In this document: positions 46,279 to 57,050 of the stretch, piece by piece
How positions within the stretch are numbered: position 1 is the stretch's first letter
Layout of the letters: each line of letters begins with the position of its first letter
DNA from: Perkinsus olseni
Taxonomy: Eukaryota; Perkinsozoa; Perkinsida
Direction of reading: 5' to 3'
DNA: 64,000 bases
NCBI GenBank assembly: GCA_013115125.1
Contig: JABANN010000117.1
Span: 1 to 64,000, forward strand
Made by a program: the position numbers and the translations under genes
The notes under the pieces: generated by a model
What the model saw: only the letters and a program-made list of their open reading frames with translations
Told to the model about the DNA's origin: nothing
The model's database searches: none

Positions 46279-47780
46279 ATGAGTGCGGCCTCGTCTGTTT
46301 TGCTATCTCCCAGCCATCAGTCCGTCGGTTCACCAGGCAGTACTGTGAAGCAGATCAGCGCCAATGCCCCCATCTTCGACGGTGCCGACACTTTACAACT
46401 GCCTCAGGTAGGAGGGAGGGCACGCATGTTGATGATCTCCTGTCGGCCTTCAGGCGATCACTTCGGCAGTCAACGGCGTCGAGAAGGACTCTACGCCAGC
46501 TTCCTCTAATGGGACTTCTACTACAAGGGATGTCCCCGGTAAGAGCGGGCTCTGCCGTTCTAAAATGGAGCGTGATCGCGCGGTCGTAAATGAGCAGGTT
46601 TCGATCCTGCACCGTCGTCATTTGTCTCAACACCACCGCCAACCCCGTCGCCGTCCCCACAGTTGCCCAATGCCTCTTTTCCAGAGACTTTCGTCATCGG
46701 CGTGGCTGGTGCCTCCGCAGCCGGCAAGACTAGTCTATGTGCTGAGATCATGCGGAGGTTGGGAGCAAAAAAGGTAGTTGGAGTAGTCATGTAGTGCACA
46801 CTGAGACCATATCTCGCCAGACTCGTACTGTTACCTTCTCGACCGACCAATATTACAGGACTCTATCCAGAGAGGACCATGAGGTTGCGCTGAGAGTAAT
46901 ACGATCATGGCTCCTGCTGCTAAGTCGATGGCGTTGCAGGGCGACTTCAACTTCGACGATCCGAAGCGGCTCGACTTTGCGCTCATGCGGAAGCATCTCT
47001 TGGCGTTGAAGCGGAAGGACCCAGTGGTCTAGTAATGTCTTGTCGTCGTGTTGGTGGTTCCTGGGAGTACCTGCTGCCTCTCGTTAGCGTGCCGGAATAC
47101 GACTTCGTCTCTCATACCCGAACAGACAATGCTACGGTCATCCACGGGGCGAAGGTGGAGGTCGTTATTGTGGAGGGAATCTTTGCCCTCTACGTCCCAG
47201 AGCTCCAAGATGTGAGTGTCTTCTCTTGCAACATGGTGATTGATAGAGGGTCTGCTCAGGTGCTAGACATGAAGGTCTTCACGCAGGAGGATGCCGACCT
47301 TTGCCTGGTTCGACGGATCAAGCGGGATTGTGGAGAGAGAGGCATCTCAGTGGATGCTACTTTAACTCAATACGAAGCGTAATAACAGAGACTAGAGCGT
47401 CGTTTTCATGATGGCGTGTACCCTCCTCGAACGGTTTTCGGTTTTTCCTAGGCTCGGGTCTATTCTTGTTGTCTTTCCCTTCTGGGACTCTCCTGACCGG
47501 GCTTGTGTCTTAGGTTTGTGAAGCCGGCGTTTGAGGCATTCATCCAGCCATCCGCGCGGAATGCGGACATTATTGTTCCCAATGCTGCGGTTAACAACGT
47601 AGGGGTCTTCGAGCTCGCTGTGGTGGTGAAGGTCCTGCTTCTCGCTAGGTTGCGATCAGCCTCCTAGTACAGTGGATCGAGTCGAGACTCTCCAATATTA
47701 GGAGCGCTAGTGTCTCTGTGGCCTCGGAGCCCGTCGAACCCGCGCCGCCGAAGCTGGCGGTTAAGGCACCGAGCGACTAG
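46279..47780 (+). CDS. Uridine/cytidine kinase
   Basis: Phosphorylates uridine and cytidine to UMP/CMP in pyrimidine salvage, in the cytosol. ATG 46279 opens MSAASSVLLSPSHQSVGSPG. A 45-nt intron and a 59-nt intron join in phase to a Pro/Ser linker and FVIGVAGASAAGKTSLCAEI (P-loop GxxxxGKT/S). Then come DQYYRTLSREDHE, GDFNFDDPKRLDF (FDHPxAFD-like), VPEYDFVSHTR (PxYDF), VEVVIVEGIFAL (EGI) and DADLCLVRRIKRDCGERG (RRIxRD). Next is FVKPAFEAFIQPS, then ADIIVP. The last exon ends KLAVKAPSD with TAG at 47778. All family motifs are present in order. No uracil phosphoribosyltransferase domain is fused, unlike plant UKL proteins. Confidence 0.92.
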
Positions 47781-48702
47781 ACAGCAGCCCCTTTTACGAC
47801 TAGAAAAAGAGAAATGATGATTCTTCACCCTTAGCCGCGGCGGCGGACACCAACACCGCCTCCCCCTCCCGCATGCCGTCGTCCACCTCTATACTATGTT
47901 TTCCCTCATGTTGCATACAACTACTACCACCATGATCGTCAACACTTGCCAGTCTCGAAGGCTTGATGTAAATGCTTGTGTAGTGCTGCCGCTGGGACTG
48001 AGGAGCCGTGCAAATTACATGGCCCTCTGCCTCCTGCTGTTTGGCACTATCTCTGTTGCTGTTGTTGTTTCTCCTTACTCATCTCCTACTACCCAATCGA
48101 CGTCTACTCTACTATGCATCCTACTGTTGTGCTGCTACTGCGGTGGGGTCGTCAGTCTAGCGGTTGTCTTTTGCATGTCCGCCCATGGCCTAGCAGCTAG
48201 TGTGAGCGAGGTCCCCCTCAGGCCATCGCTTGCTGGAAGCATCCATTGCTACGAGCTTGGTAAGGCACGGACTAGGTTACCGTTTGTAGGTTCTCTTTTC
48301 AATTGCAGCATCAGTGGCCCGGCGGAGTCGTATTCACTGCGCTCGTCATACCTGATAGTTGCGGGAGGCGGTGTTCTCACTTCGATTCGATAGTCTGGAA
48401 AGTGTGGGATTGGCAAAGCCGGTGAGCAAGCGGAGAGCGTTGGCGGGATACGGGGCTTGGTGGGGATGTCAAGTACAGCATGGAGCCGCTCCCACTTTCG
48501 ACAACCTCCGCTTCGCGCAGCCTCCTTAACTGGGACTCCTGGCGGCCCAGAACCCGCCTAGGTGCTGTGGCAGTAGCTAGGGCTTACGGTGGTGTGCCTA
48601 AGTTGGTGCTTTTATGGTACTCATGCTGTTCATTCTCGTTGTTCTTCCCCTGCTGTTTCCCCTGGATTCTCTGATAGTGTTGGGTGAAGTCCCTGCTCAA
48701 TC
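47781..48702. other. Intergenic, no firm gene
   Basis: A plus-strand frame of 165 codons (47896-48393) has hydrophobic stretches (ALCLLLFGTISVAVVV) but no family or splice support. Near 48495 a plus frame reads TFDNLRFAQPP, which resembles the start of a carboxylesterase but has no continuation. I see no RNA gene. Confidence 0.35.
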
Positions 48703-49455
48703 ATGCAGTCGGTGAATCCCGATCGTAGCTTACTCTCCTCAATGGCATCATTTGCATCCCGAAGGCTGCAGAAGGAGCGAGCGGAGTGGCGGAAAGACCA
48801 TCCCTTTGGATTTTCTGCGAAGCCGATGGCCAACCCCGACGGAAAGGGTAATTAAAGTGCTCAATATCTGCTGTCACGTCGTGGGTAGGTCAGAACCTGT
48901 TTCGCTGGATTTGTGGTATTCCTGGTAGGGCCGGAACACCGTGGGAGGGCGCAACGTGAGCTGGGGGGGGGTCTTGCTTAGTGCGGCTGAGGCTATGGTG
49001 GGGGTAGGTACAAATTAACTATGGACTTCTCTGAGGACTACCCGGGCAAACCACCGAAGTGCAAGTTCGTCTTTGTCAATGGCAAGGTCCTCTTCCATCC
49101 GAACATCTACCCCTCCGGGACTGTTTGTTTGAGGTGGGTCCTGCTCTCATTTTGTGGACGAGTATCGGATGGAGTGGTATGGGTTTTTAGCATCCTTAAC
49201 GAGGACGAGGACTGGAAGCCGTCTATTACGATAAAGCAGATCTTGTTGGGGGTCCAGGATCTTCTTGATAACCCCAACTCTGCCAGCCCTGCTCAGGCGG
49301 AGCCGTTCCAGCTCTTCACGCAGAATAAGGAAGAGTATGCCCTCGAGGGGAATTGAACCCGGGACCTCCTACGGATTGTGTGTACAGGTATCTCCGCCGT
49401 GTGAAGCAGCAGGCGAAGGACGTAGCCAACGGGGGACAGAAAGTAGCTCATTAAA
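48703..49455 (+). CDS. UBC9: SUMO-conjugating enzyme UBC9 (UBE2I)
   Basis: The E2 enzyme that takes SUMO from the E1 and passes it to target lysines, in nucleus and cytosol. Exon 1 reads [20 protein letters not shown] then SAKP, typical of UBC9; the start is ATG 48703 or the in-frame ATG 48742. Exon 2 (about 48885-48956) is [20 protein letters not shown]. Exon 3 has [20 protein letters not shown] and [14 protein letters not shown], with the HPN box and catalytic Cys. After an intron, [20 protein letters not shown] and [17 protein letters not shown] follow. A 53-nt intron (49335-49387) then leads to [20 protein letters not shown] and TAA. All joins keep phase. UBC9-specific residues (KDHPFGF, [11 protein letters not shown]) exclude other E2s. 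Confidence 0.93.
49345..49367 (-). other. tRNA B-box-like sequence inside UBC9 intron
   Basis: On the minus strand the last UBC9 intron contains GTCCCGGGTTCAATTCCCC, a good match to the internal B box of tRNA genes, followed by CTCGAGGGC. The T-stem would have only three good pairs, and no 5' half with a matching acceptor stem is present. It is a tRNA-like fragment or a chance match, not a tRNA gene. Confidence 0.4.
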
Positions 49456-49618
49456 GAGAATAACATTCAAGCCGCGTCAATGGTTACACTGCAGCGGCCA
49501 CCCTTTCCTGGGTCGAGGCGTAGCGTTGGGGGGCCGGAGCAGCAGGGTGGGGGCGGGGTAGGAGAATGGGACCTTTTGACTGCGGCAGCTTTTCCGTATA
49601 ACTGTGGTAGTGGACTTC

Positions 49619-51053
49619 ATGACTCCACACACGGTGCTTCTAGCGACTACCAAGCCCTTCGCGAAGGATGCAGTGGATGCCATTAAGCTCATTTGCGAGG
49701 AGCATGGCCTTTTGTTCGAGAAGCTAGAAGGGTAGTACCACAACATGACGTCATCCTAGCTGGCTTCGTCTCTCTCTGTCACATTTCATGGGTGCTACGA
49801 CGAGCTTAAGGATTATTGTTGGTATCCTTTGATCTGTAAGGTACAAGGATCGAGCAGAGCTTTATGAGGCAGTGGCTAGCGCCGAAGCCTGCATCGTCCG
49901 CAGTGACGTCTGCGATGAAGAATTTTTCTCCCACGCCAAGAAGTTGAAGGTTCTGGTCCGAGCTGGAGCGGGCGTGGACGCTATAGATTTGCCGGCCGCC
50001 ACCAATCACGGTAGTGCCAGTGGGTTCTCTGCCCAGGCCTTAGATCTCTTTGCTCAGGGGTGTGCGTACAGAACACTCCGGGACAGAATTCTAACGCTGT
50101 GGCGGAGCTGGCCTTTGGCATGTTGTTGGCCCATAAGAGAAATCACTTTGATGGTACCCTGGGAAAGGGCTCGTGGCTGATACTGATGATGATGGCGTTT
50201 TGCAGGCAACTCTGGTACGGAGATCAGAGGGAGCAGTCTGGGGCTCTATGGTTGCGGTAACGTCTCTAGGTTTATGATACTGGCAGCCCAGGGCTTTGGC
50301 ATGGACGTAGGTGCAGGGGAGAGGCTGATGGGATGTTAGTGATGTTACGCAGATATATGCGTTCGACCCGTTCCTTACTCCGGATCAGATAGCGGACCTG
50401 GGGGCTGAGCCTCTCTATGATGTGGGGACCTTCGGAGGCGGAGAAGGGAGGAATGGGTGGTGGTGGTGTTGTAGGTGCCTTCAATTTTTAAGTGTGATGT
50501 TGTGTCGCTCCACGTCCCGGCTACTCGTGAGACCAAACGTTCTATTGACGAGAAGCTGCTGAGGTCGATGCCGAAGGGAGGCATACTCATCAACACAGCG
50601 AGGAAAGATGTAGGCGGCGTTAACAGCAGCAGCAGCAGCAGCGACAGCAGCAGCTCAGTTTTGGGTCCACGTGCGGCAGATTATACAAGAGGCCGACTTG
50701 CTCCAGGCGTTGGCCGAGCGTCCGGACCTCAGTTATTTGGCAGATGATAAGCCGGATAACACGGAGGAGATTAAAGAGGCCCTTGGCGCGTCACGTGTTA
50801 AGAAACAAGTGAGTGGTGTCTTGGGCGAGGACTCCATGGTAGCGGCCTTGGTGTGGCAGTTTCTTGTTACTCCTAAAAAGATGGGCGCTCAGACCGCCCA
50901 GGCCAACAGCAATTCTGGCATAGCTGCGGCCAAGCAAATAGTAGAGTTTTTCAGAGGTGGCCTCGTGAAGCATCAGGTCGGTCGACACTCGAGCCTGATC
51001 CGGTTAGGATGGTTTGTCTCTGTCAGGTTAATATTAATGGTAAGCACTTCTGA
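49619..51053 (+). CDS. D-3-phosphoglycerate dehydrogenase (SerA type)
   Basis: The NAD-dependent first step of serine synthesis from 3-phosphoglycerate. ATG 49619 opens MTPHTVLLATTKPFAKDAVD. Then come AEACIVRSDVCDEEFFSHAK and LKVLVRAGAGVDAIDLPAAT, the VRAGAGVDNID-type block. NTPGQNSNAVAELAFGMLLA is typical of SerA. GLYGCGNVSRFM is the nucleotide loop GxGxxG. CDVVSLHVPATRETKRSIDE and GGILINTARKDV follow, then a C-terminal part with QANSNSGIAAAKQIVEFFRG and VKHQVNINGKHF before TGA at 51051. No ACT regulatory domain follows, so this is the short, probably serine-insensitive form. At least seven short introns. Other 2-hydroxyacid dehydrogenases are less likely because of the VAEL and RAGAG blocks. 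Confidence 0.88.
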
Positions 51054-51414
51054 GGCGGGCGGTCATACCGCCCTACCATGCCTGAGTTGTCGTTTGCACG
51101 TTTTTTGGGCTCGTGGCGGGCCCAGCCCTTTTTGTCTGGCTCTCGCCGGCCCAGTGCAGCCGACGGCTTGCATCTATCTAGGACTATTGGATATCGTTAA
51201 GAGCGCGGCGTACGGTAGACTTTCCGTAGTATTACCCTTGCTGTGTAGCGTTCGAAGTTGATTGTTAAAATGGGTTATGCGTGGATTAGGCTAAGACCTT
51301 GTCTTTATGAACCTGAAACCGCGGGCTCCCTCTGGACTGCCCCGTTTCGGATGATTCAGGAGTCGATGCCTCGCCTGCCGGGTTCGGCATTCTGTGCTAA
51401 GTTCAGTTGGTATT
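51054..51414. other. Intergenic
   Basis: This is the 3' flank of the dehydrogenase and the 5' flank of the Mrp-type gene. It contains a GGGCGG/CCGCCC dyad near 51056-51075 (GGCGGGCGGTCATACCGCCC). No gene. Confidence 0.4.
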
Positions 51415-53126
51415 ATGTTTAGTACATTCAATGGCGAGAGTGAGGAGTTGCCGAACGACAACTACGACAGGCCGCTATCGGCCAGGCCGGACGCCCGGCC
51501 TCCCTACGTCATAGTAGTTCATAGCTGCAAAGGTGGCGTTGGCAAGAGCACGGTGGCCTTCAACCTCAGTCTGGCCTTAGCGGAGAGTGGACTTGACGTT
51601 GGTAAGTTTGGAACATATGCGTGGCTGGGTAGCTATCTCACTTGCTTTTGTGAGTCTTACCCGAAATTCCTGATTACCTCTATTGCCATTGGATACGTAG
51701 TTCATGTGTGTGGTGGTAGTAGAACAGCAGCGGCAGTAGTGGTCAGTGACAGATAACGATAGGGCAGCAGAGCGAACATAAGAGATTCATCTTCACTCTG
51801 CCTCAGAGGGCCTCTTGCTATCTAGCTACTCGTCAATGCATCAAGATTCTTTTCTCGGGGGCATTTAACGGTATTCAACAATTAGTACGGGATTTGGTAG
51901 TACACGCTCACAATTTACGCTGATGAAGTGTGAATTTCCTCCCATCGTGAAGTGTACTTTGAGAAGCATCGTAGTAGTGCTGCTGCCATGCTGAAGGCTC
52001 GATGCAGGTCTAGTCGACGCTGATGTCATGGGGCCTTCCTTGCCCGCCTTCGTCAAGCCGGAGGAGGGCCACGTGTATTTTTCTAAAAATGAGAAGTGGG
52101 CGCAGCCGATCAGGTGAGTGGCGTCAGGGCAGAATCCACTTGGATGAACTTCTCGAGGTTTTCAGATATCCAACCACCGCTGGCTCCCTACGGTGTCAGT
52201 CTTTTGGATGGCTCGACGTCCACAAAGTCGCTAAGCAGGGCGCCGGCCTGTCCGCACAAAGTGCTAAGGAAGTGGTGGCTATGATGTTGACGCAGACTGA
52301 CTATGGCAGTAGGGTCGCTCGTATGGCAGACCGAGCGCGGGACACGATCACTGTGCTTCAGATGTGAAATACTTGGTGGTTGACTGCCCGCCCGGTACGG
52401 GAGATATACCCAACCTTCTATTGGGTGGTGGTGTCCATCCCTCGTGCGCAGTGGTCGTAACGATGCCGCACAAGCTCTCCCTGATGGACACTAAGCTAGG
52501 CGTGGACAAGATCCGCAGGGATGGGGTAGTAGAAGGTCGCGAGATCCACTGCTCTCAGCGATTCATCAGCTTAGGTGACGATCGGGGCTATTGTCGAGAA
52601 CATGGCATACTTAGAATGCCCCGACTGCAGCAGAGTTATTCATCCATTTGGGGAGGCCGACCCTCGAGCAGCCTTAGGGCTCGGCGCCGGCGAGGTACGA
52701 CAATCTGCTGGGCTACTCGTGTCAACGCAGGCAAGGCAGTATTCTGTCTTGTGCAAGTTCATGTTACTAGCAGTTGAAGAAATCAGAGCATCGCAGCTCT
52801 CGGGTTTCGCTACTGGAAGAGTATATTTTTACAGTTGCCATTATTCGAGCCATTTGTTCCGCAACGGGTCGTGTCTTGACCGCTGATGATACGAGTATGG
52901 TCAGGTACCTGTGGTTGAGCTGCCCATAGAAGCCACATTGTCGACAAGTTTCACGGCTCCTCGAGATTCTCCCACCGGGCGCCGGTTCACGGAGCTCGCG
53001 AAGATCGTTGAAGCAGCCTGCGATGCATCAGGCGCCCCCCGCGGGGTCAAGGGCATCTACGACCGCCTGCCCATGGTGATTCAGGACTGGGGTACTTTCA
53101 TTGCGTGCCTCGCGGTCTCTATGTGA
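51415..53126 (+). CDS. Mrp/NBP35-family P-loop ATPase (Fe-S cluster carrier)
   Basis: Iron-sulfur cluster carrier ATPase of the Mrp/NUBP/HCF101 family. ATG 51415 opens MFSTFNGESEELPNDNYDRP. The deviant Walker A is CKGGVGKST in VIVVHSCKGGVGKSTVAFNL. A 412-nt intron (51602-52013) joins GLDV to VDADVMGPSLPAFVKPEEGH, the family signature DADVxGPSxP. Later exons give LKYLVVDCPPGTGD (Walker B/switch), VVTMPHKLSLMDTKLGVDKI, and ENMAYLECPDCSRVIHPFG with the CxxC that binds the bridging cluster. The end is PVVELPIEATLSTSF and a tail to TGA 53126. There is no clear organelle presequence, so cytosolic or cryptically targeted. The first Walker glycine is Cys, a small oddity. Confidence 0.88.
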
Positions 53127-53490
53127 GCCTTTCTAGACGCTGTACAGTGCTCTCAACCAGCAATTTTTCTTCTAGTTTTTCTCAACTTTCTTGCATCTCG
53201 TGTCTGTTTTCTGGAGGCCTCTCCGATGATCGCAGTTCCCGTGTGTTGCTGTATTTCCGTGCTCTGTGTTTGTAACTTAATGGGAGATGGCGAGGAGTCT
53301 CCGCCAAACGTGTGGCTTCCGGATGCTACTCGTCGGCGCTGTGCCGGGGAACACTTAGCTTGAGGGATTCCTCTGCACGTCTTTCCCGAAGAGCATAGCA
53401 GACTCCAGTCCTTCTAACATGCTGTTAGAAGGACCATGCTGGAACATGCTTCTATCATTGCTGAACCCTTTCTGTGAAATAGTACTCTAG
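53127..53490. other. Intergenic
   Basis: It holds a perfect inverted pair, TCCTTCTAACA and TGTTAGAAGGA near 53409-53433, upstream of the beta-galactosidase gene. No exon is supported. Confidence 0.45.
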
Positions 53491-55893
53491 ATGGAACAAC
53501 GTTGGGAGAGGATCAGGCTGAAGGAGGTCATCACTTTTGCGCAGTCTTCGCGTTGTGTCTGCATGCCATCCGTATTGCCGTCCACGACTGGTGTCATCTT
53601 ACTCGCAGGGCTCTTCGCCGGGGGTGGCCTCTTCTACTCACTTCTCCCGGCTCCCCCATCAGGTCGTGGTGCTCCCGACACGATGCTACGCTACTCTGAA
53701 GTCGCCGGCCGGCCATACACTGTGACGTACGACTCTCGGGCCTTCAAGATCAACGGCGAGCGCACCTTGCTGTTGGGAGGGTCGATACACTATCCTCGTC
53801 TGGCCGTGGAAGAGTGGGACCCCATGCTTGAGGAGATGGCCCAAGACGGCCTGAATCACCTTCAGTTGTATGTGTTTTGGAATTTTCACGAACCCGAACC
53901 GCCGCGCTTTGACGACGTTGATCGCCGGTTCGTCCATAACTATGATTTTTCCGGTCGCGCGGACTTAGTCAGATTCATCCGAGCTGCGGGTGAGAAGGAC
54001 CTTTTCGTGAACCTTCGGATAGGTCCCTATGTCTGCGCGGAGTGGGCCTTTGGGGGCCTACCGTTGTGGCTTCGAGACGTGCCGGGGATGTGCTTTCGTT
54101 CGATCTGTGGTTATGACGGGTCGCCGGGGGAGTGCAAACCGTGGGAGGATGGCGACTTTTCCGGGTGTGACCCGTGGAGAGAGTACATGGCCGATTTTGT
54201 GATGGCTATTGGAAGGCTGGTCAAGGACGCGAAGCTGACCGCGGCACAAGGTGGGCCAGTTATCATGGCACAGCTGGAGAATGAGTATGGCGATGATACC
54301 GAGGCTGGAAGAGCGTACATAGACTGGGTGGGGGAGCTGTCCTTCGGATTGGGCTTGGACGTTCCTTGGGTCATGTGTAACGGCATGTCTGCTAATGGTA
54401 CGATAAATGTCTATAACGGTGATGACGGAGCGGAGGAGTACAAGGCGCGGCATGATGAGCGATGGCCGGATGAGCCACTGGGATGGACGGAGAACGAGGG
54501 TTGGTTCGACACGTGGGCTGGCAGCTTCGAGAACTCTCAGAGATCAGCGGAGGAAATGGCCTACGTCGTGGCGAGATGGGTGGCTGTTGGGGGTAGTCAT
54601 CATAACTACTACATGTGGTACGGCGGGAATCACGTCGGCCAGTGGGGTGCGGCCTCGTTGACCAATGCTTACGCGGACGGTGTGAACTTCAGAGCGGACG
54701 GACTGCCGAACGAGCCGAAGAGGTCCCATTTACGGCGCTTGAATGTAGTTCTAGGAGAGCTAAACGGGGAGCTTATGGAGGTCGAAGACCGCCATACGGT
54801 GCGACCCGTAAAGCTTGAACACGACGCAGAAGTTTTCGAATGGACCAGTCGGCTTGCCTTCCTCCATAGGCCAGCCTGTGGCGAGGGAGGGGCTGAGAAG
54901 GTCAGCTACAAGCAAGCCACTTATACGATTAAGTGCCGTGAGGTCCTTGTGGTGGACCCGTCAACGGCCATAGTACGTTTTGCGTCAGCCAGCGTTGGCC
55001 AGCCACCCGAGTTGATAACGAAGGTGCTTGCCAACTTGACGATGGAGCAGTGGAGCATGAGGAGAGAGATAGCTCGGCATGGCATGGCTGTCGTGAACGC
55101 TACGAAGCCTATTGACCATCTTAGTATCTCTGATCTGGACACTGATTATGTGACGTACAAGACGACAGTGGCTACGGACGGTGCCAACGGCAATGTCTCC
55201 CTCGAGATCGACTCTAGGGTATCCCAGGTCTTTCACGTTTCTACTGACGGTGGTAGCATTTTGACTGCAACAGTGATGAACCTGGAGAAGGGCAACACTC
55301 AGTGGAAGGCCACGGTCCCTCTGCCCGGTCTCGAGTCGAATCGGAGTTATGACCTGTGGATCCTATCGGAGTCCCTGGGTGTAGAGAATGGTATGCTCAG
55401 TGGCGCTCCGGCGAAGACAGAGCCGTCGCTGCAGAAGGGAATAGTCGGGGATGTCCGGTTAAACAACCAGTCGATAAAGGAGGGTGACTGGAGCATGGTG
55501 AAAGGCCTGGATGGGGAAGTCAACAACAGCCTCATGACGTCGGACACACCGTGTTGTAACTCGCTAGGCCCTGCTTGGTTCATGGCGGGTTTCACCATTG
55601 ACTCGGTGGGGTCCCCAGGCACGAGGTCGATCTCCCTCACTCTCCCACAAGGACTGCCTGACCAGGCTGGGGGCCACATCTGGCTCAACGGTGTGAATAT
55701 AGGAAGATGGCGCGCGGTCGGCTACCGTCAAGCGACTTACAGGCTGCCACCGGGTGTGCTTGTGAGTGGGGAAAATACTCTGGCGATCTTCAGTGCTACT
55801 GGTCATTGGGTGACCGCCCAGGGCAGCCCGCCAGCAGTGGTTGAGAAATTCTATCGGAGGGAGGAAGTTTTGTCGACTGAAGTGATGCTCTGA
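53491..55893 (+). CDS. GH35 beta-galactosidase, membrane-anchored or secreted
   Basis: A single-exon gene of 800 residues. It hydrolyses terminal beta-galactosides, probably in the secretory path or vacuole. Near residues 25-50 is a hydrophobic segment (TGVILLAGLFAGGGLFYSLL), a signal anchor. The GH35 barrel shows LLGGSIHYPRLAVEEWDPML, LYVFWNFHEPEPPRFD, RIGPYVCAEWAFGGLPLWL, GGPVIMAQLENEYGD (acid/base Glu near residue 264) and WTENEGWFDTWAG (nucleophile Glu near 332). The C-terminal half has beta-rich domains ending HIWLNGVNIGRWRAVGYRQA and TYRLPPGVL, the galactose-binding jelly roll seen in plant-type enzymes. An ATG at 53563 (MPSVLPSTTG) is an alternative start closer to the anchor. Lack of introns is unusual in this window. 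Confidence 0.93.
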   Translation: MEQRWERIRLKEVITFAQSSRCVCMPSVLPSTTGVILLAGLFAGGGLFYSLLPAPPSGRGAPDTMLRYSEVAGRPYTVTYDSRAFKINGERTLLLGGSIHYPRLAVEEWDPMLEEMAQDGLNHLQLYVFWNFHEPEPPRFDDVDRRFVHNYDFSGRADLVRFIRAAGEKDLFVNLRIGPYVCAEWAFGGLPLWLRDVPGMCFRSICGYDGSPGECKPWEDGDFSGCDPWREYMADFVMAIGRLVKDAKLTAAQGGPVIMAQLENEYGDDTEAGRAYIDWVGELSFGLGLDVPWVMCNGMSANGTINVYNGDDGAEEYKARHDERWPDEPLGWTENEGWFDTWAGSFENSQRSAEEMAYVVARWVAVGGSHHNYYMWYGGNHVGQWGAASLTNAYADGVNFRADGLPNEPKRSHLRRLNVVLGELNGELMEVEDRHTVRPVKLEHDAEVFEWTSRLAFLHRPACGEGGAEKVSYKQATYTIKCREVLVVDPSTAIVRFASASVGQPPELITKVLANLTMEQWSMRREIARHGMAVVNATKPIDHLSISDLDTDYVTYKTTVATDGANGNVSLEIDSRVSQVFHVSTDGGSILTATVMNLEKGNTQWKATVPLPGLESNRSYDLWILSESLGVENGMLSGAPAKTEPSLQKGIVGDVRLNNQSIKEGDWSMVKGLDGEVNNSLMTSDTPCCNSLGPAWFMAGFTIDSVGSPGTRSISLTLPQGLPDQAGGHIWLNGVNIGRWRAVGYRQATYRLPPGVLVSGENTLAIFSATGHWVTAQGSPPAVVEKFYRREEVLSTEVML

Positions 55894-56187
55894 ACGGAGA
55901 TTTTTTGATCTGTAGGTGACAAGTGTCGATTATGGTCATACTAAGTTTCATGTTTTTATATAAGCTGAGGCTTGCTCTGTGTTAGCCAATGGACGGAGGT
56001 CAGCGTTGAGCCAGTTGAAATGTTTTCCTGCCGCTTCTGCAGTGAGTCTCCCTTCGCAAGGCTGTTCGGTGAGGACCCCTCATCTCAAGGTAGGCCAATT
56101 TTCGCCTGACCAGCATCCAAGTCTCGCTTGGTGCTCCTCAGCTTCCACCCCGCAGGGAGGGCAAGGCCGGGACTCGAGTGAGACAAG
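55894..56187. other. Intergenic
   Basis: This is the 3' flank of the beta-galactosidase gene. There is no supported gene until the frame that becomes coding at about 56188. Confidence 0.4.
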
Positions 56188-57050
56188 CAGTTTCTGTTGG
56201 TTGATGATGAGGCATGCTCTGTGTCAGGAGGGACGGCAGGCCGACAGACAAGGAGATCGCCGTCAAGTTTCGTTAGACGGAGTCCCGAAGAGATGAAACG
56301 CCTCGTAGCAAGTACGTATCATGGTCGCATATACCTTCGGATTCACAGGAGCCTGCTTCAGGCTGGGACCACTACGTCAGTTCCCGGGCTAGGGATTTCT
56401 TTGTTACCCGGGAGAAGCTCGAAGAAGTAGGCGAGGCGCGCACTGGCTTCGGTTTGAGCAGACCACTATGTCGTGCGTGCCAAGTTGCTATTCAAAATGT
56501 GAAAATATGGCGTCTGAATGAAGTTGGTATATTCAGTTCTCAAAATGACTTGTTCCTGCGCCAAGATGAACATGAAATGATATACCCTTTGATCACCGTT
56601 CAAGCCACAATGGAACCGTCGCACGGACCTACAGTATGCTTCGGTAGCGAGGCCATTCCTGCCTACGTCGCAGGCGGCCTTTGTGGAAAGATTTTAGCTT
56701 TTCCTTGTAAAATCTTAGGTGCTGATGATGATAGCGAAGAGTATTCACCATACGGAGGATCCTATTCTTGGGTGAGCATGAGACCACCGCTCGTGAAATT
56801 GAATTTGCTTAACTCCAGCGACGATAACTGCGTGTTCTGGTATGGGGAAGTCACTAAGGATGACAATCAGGCTGTCATCAGGGTGGGTATTTTTAGTTCG
56901 CATGCTAGTGTTGGCGATCCCGTTGCAGATGGTGAAGCCTACTGAGGACTCAGAGAGTTTGACCTACGTGAATAGAGTGATGGTGCTCATCTTCTCCTCG
57001 GACGAAGCCTTCCAGCACCTCATGACCCTCCCCAAGGCTCCCTTCAGGTA
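56188..57050 (+). CDS. Unrecognised soluble protein, three exons
   Basis: The plus-strand frame from about 56188 reads DKQFLLVDDEACSVSGGTAG and SPEEMKRL. A 46-nt GT-AG intron joins it to EPASGWDHYVSSRARDFFVT and REKLEEVGEARTGFGLSRPL. It continues through IYPLITVQATMEPSHGPTVC and DNCVFWYGEVTKDDNQAVIR. A second 46-nt intron joins to MVKPTEDSESLTYVNRVMVL and IFSSDEAFQHLMTLPKAPFR, stop near 57050. The joins keep phase, which supports a real gene. No family was recognised; it has mixed alpha/beta character, no membrane segment and a few Cys. The 5' end is unknown. Confidence 0.5.

Noticed and set aside
46590-46625. T-loop-like sequence GCAGGTTTCGATCCTGC
   Set aside because: It lies in a coding exon of uridine kinase that joins in phase, and no tRNA body surrounds it.
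47896-48393. A 165-codon plus-strand ORF with hydrophobic runs
   Set aside because: No family, no splice partners, biased by TACTAC/CTGCTG low complexity; left as unproven.
48440-48530. Carboxylesterase-like string TFDNLRFAQPP
   Set aside because: Only about ten residues match and no catalytic motif follows; chance or very old relic.
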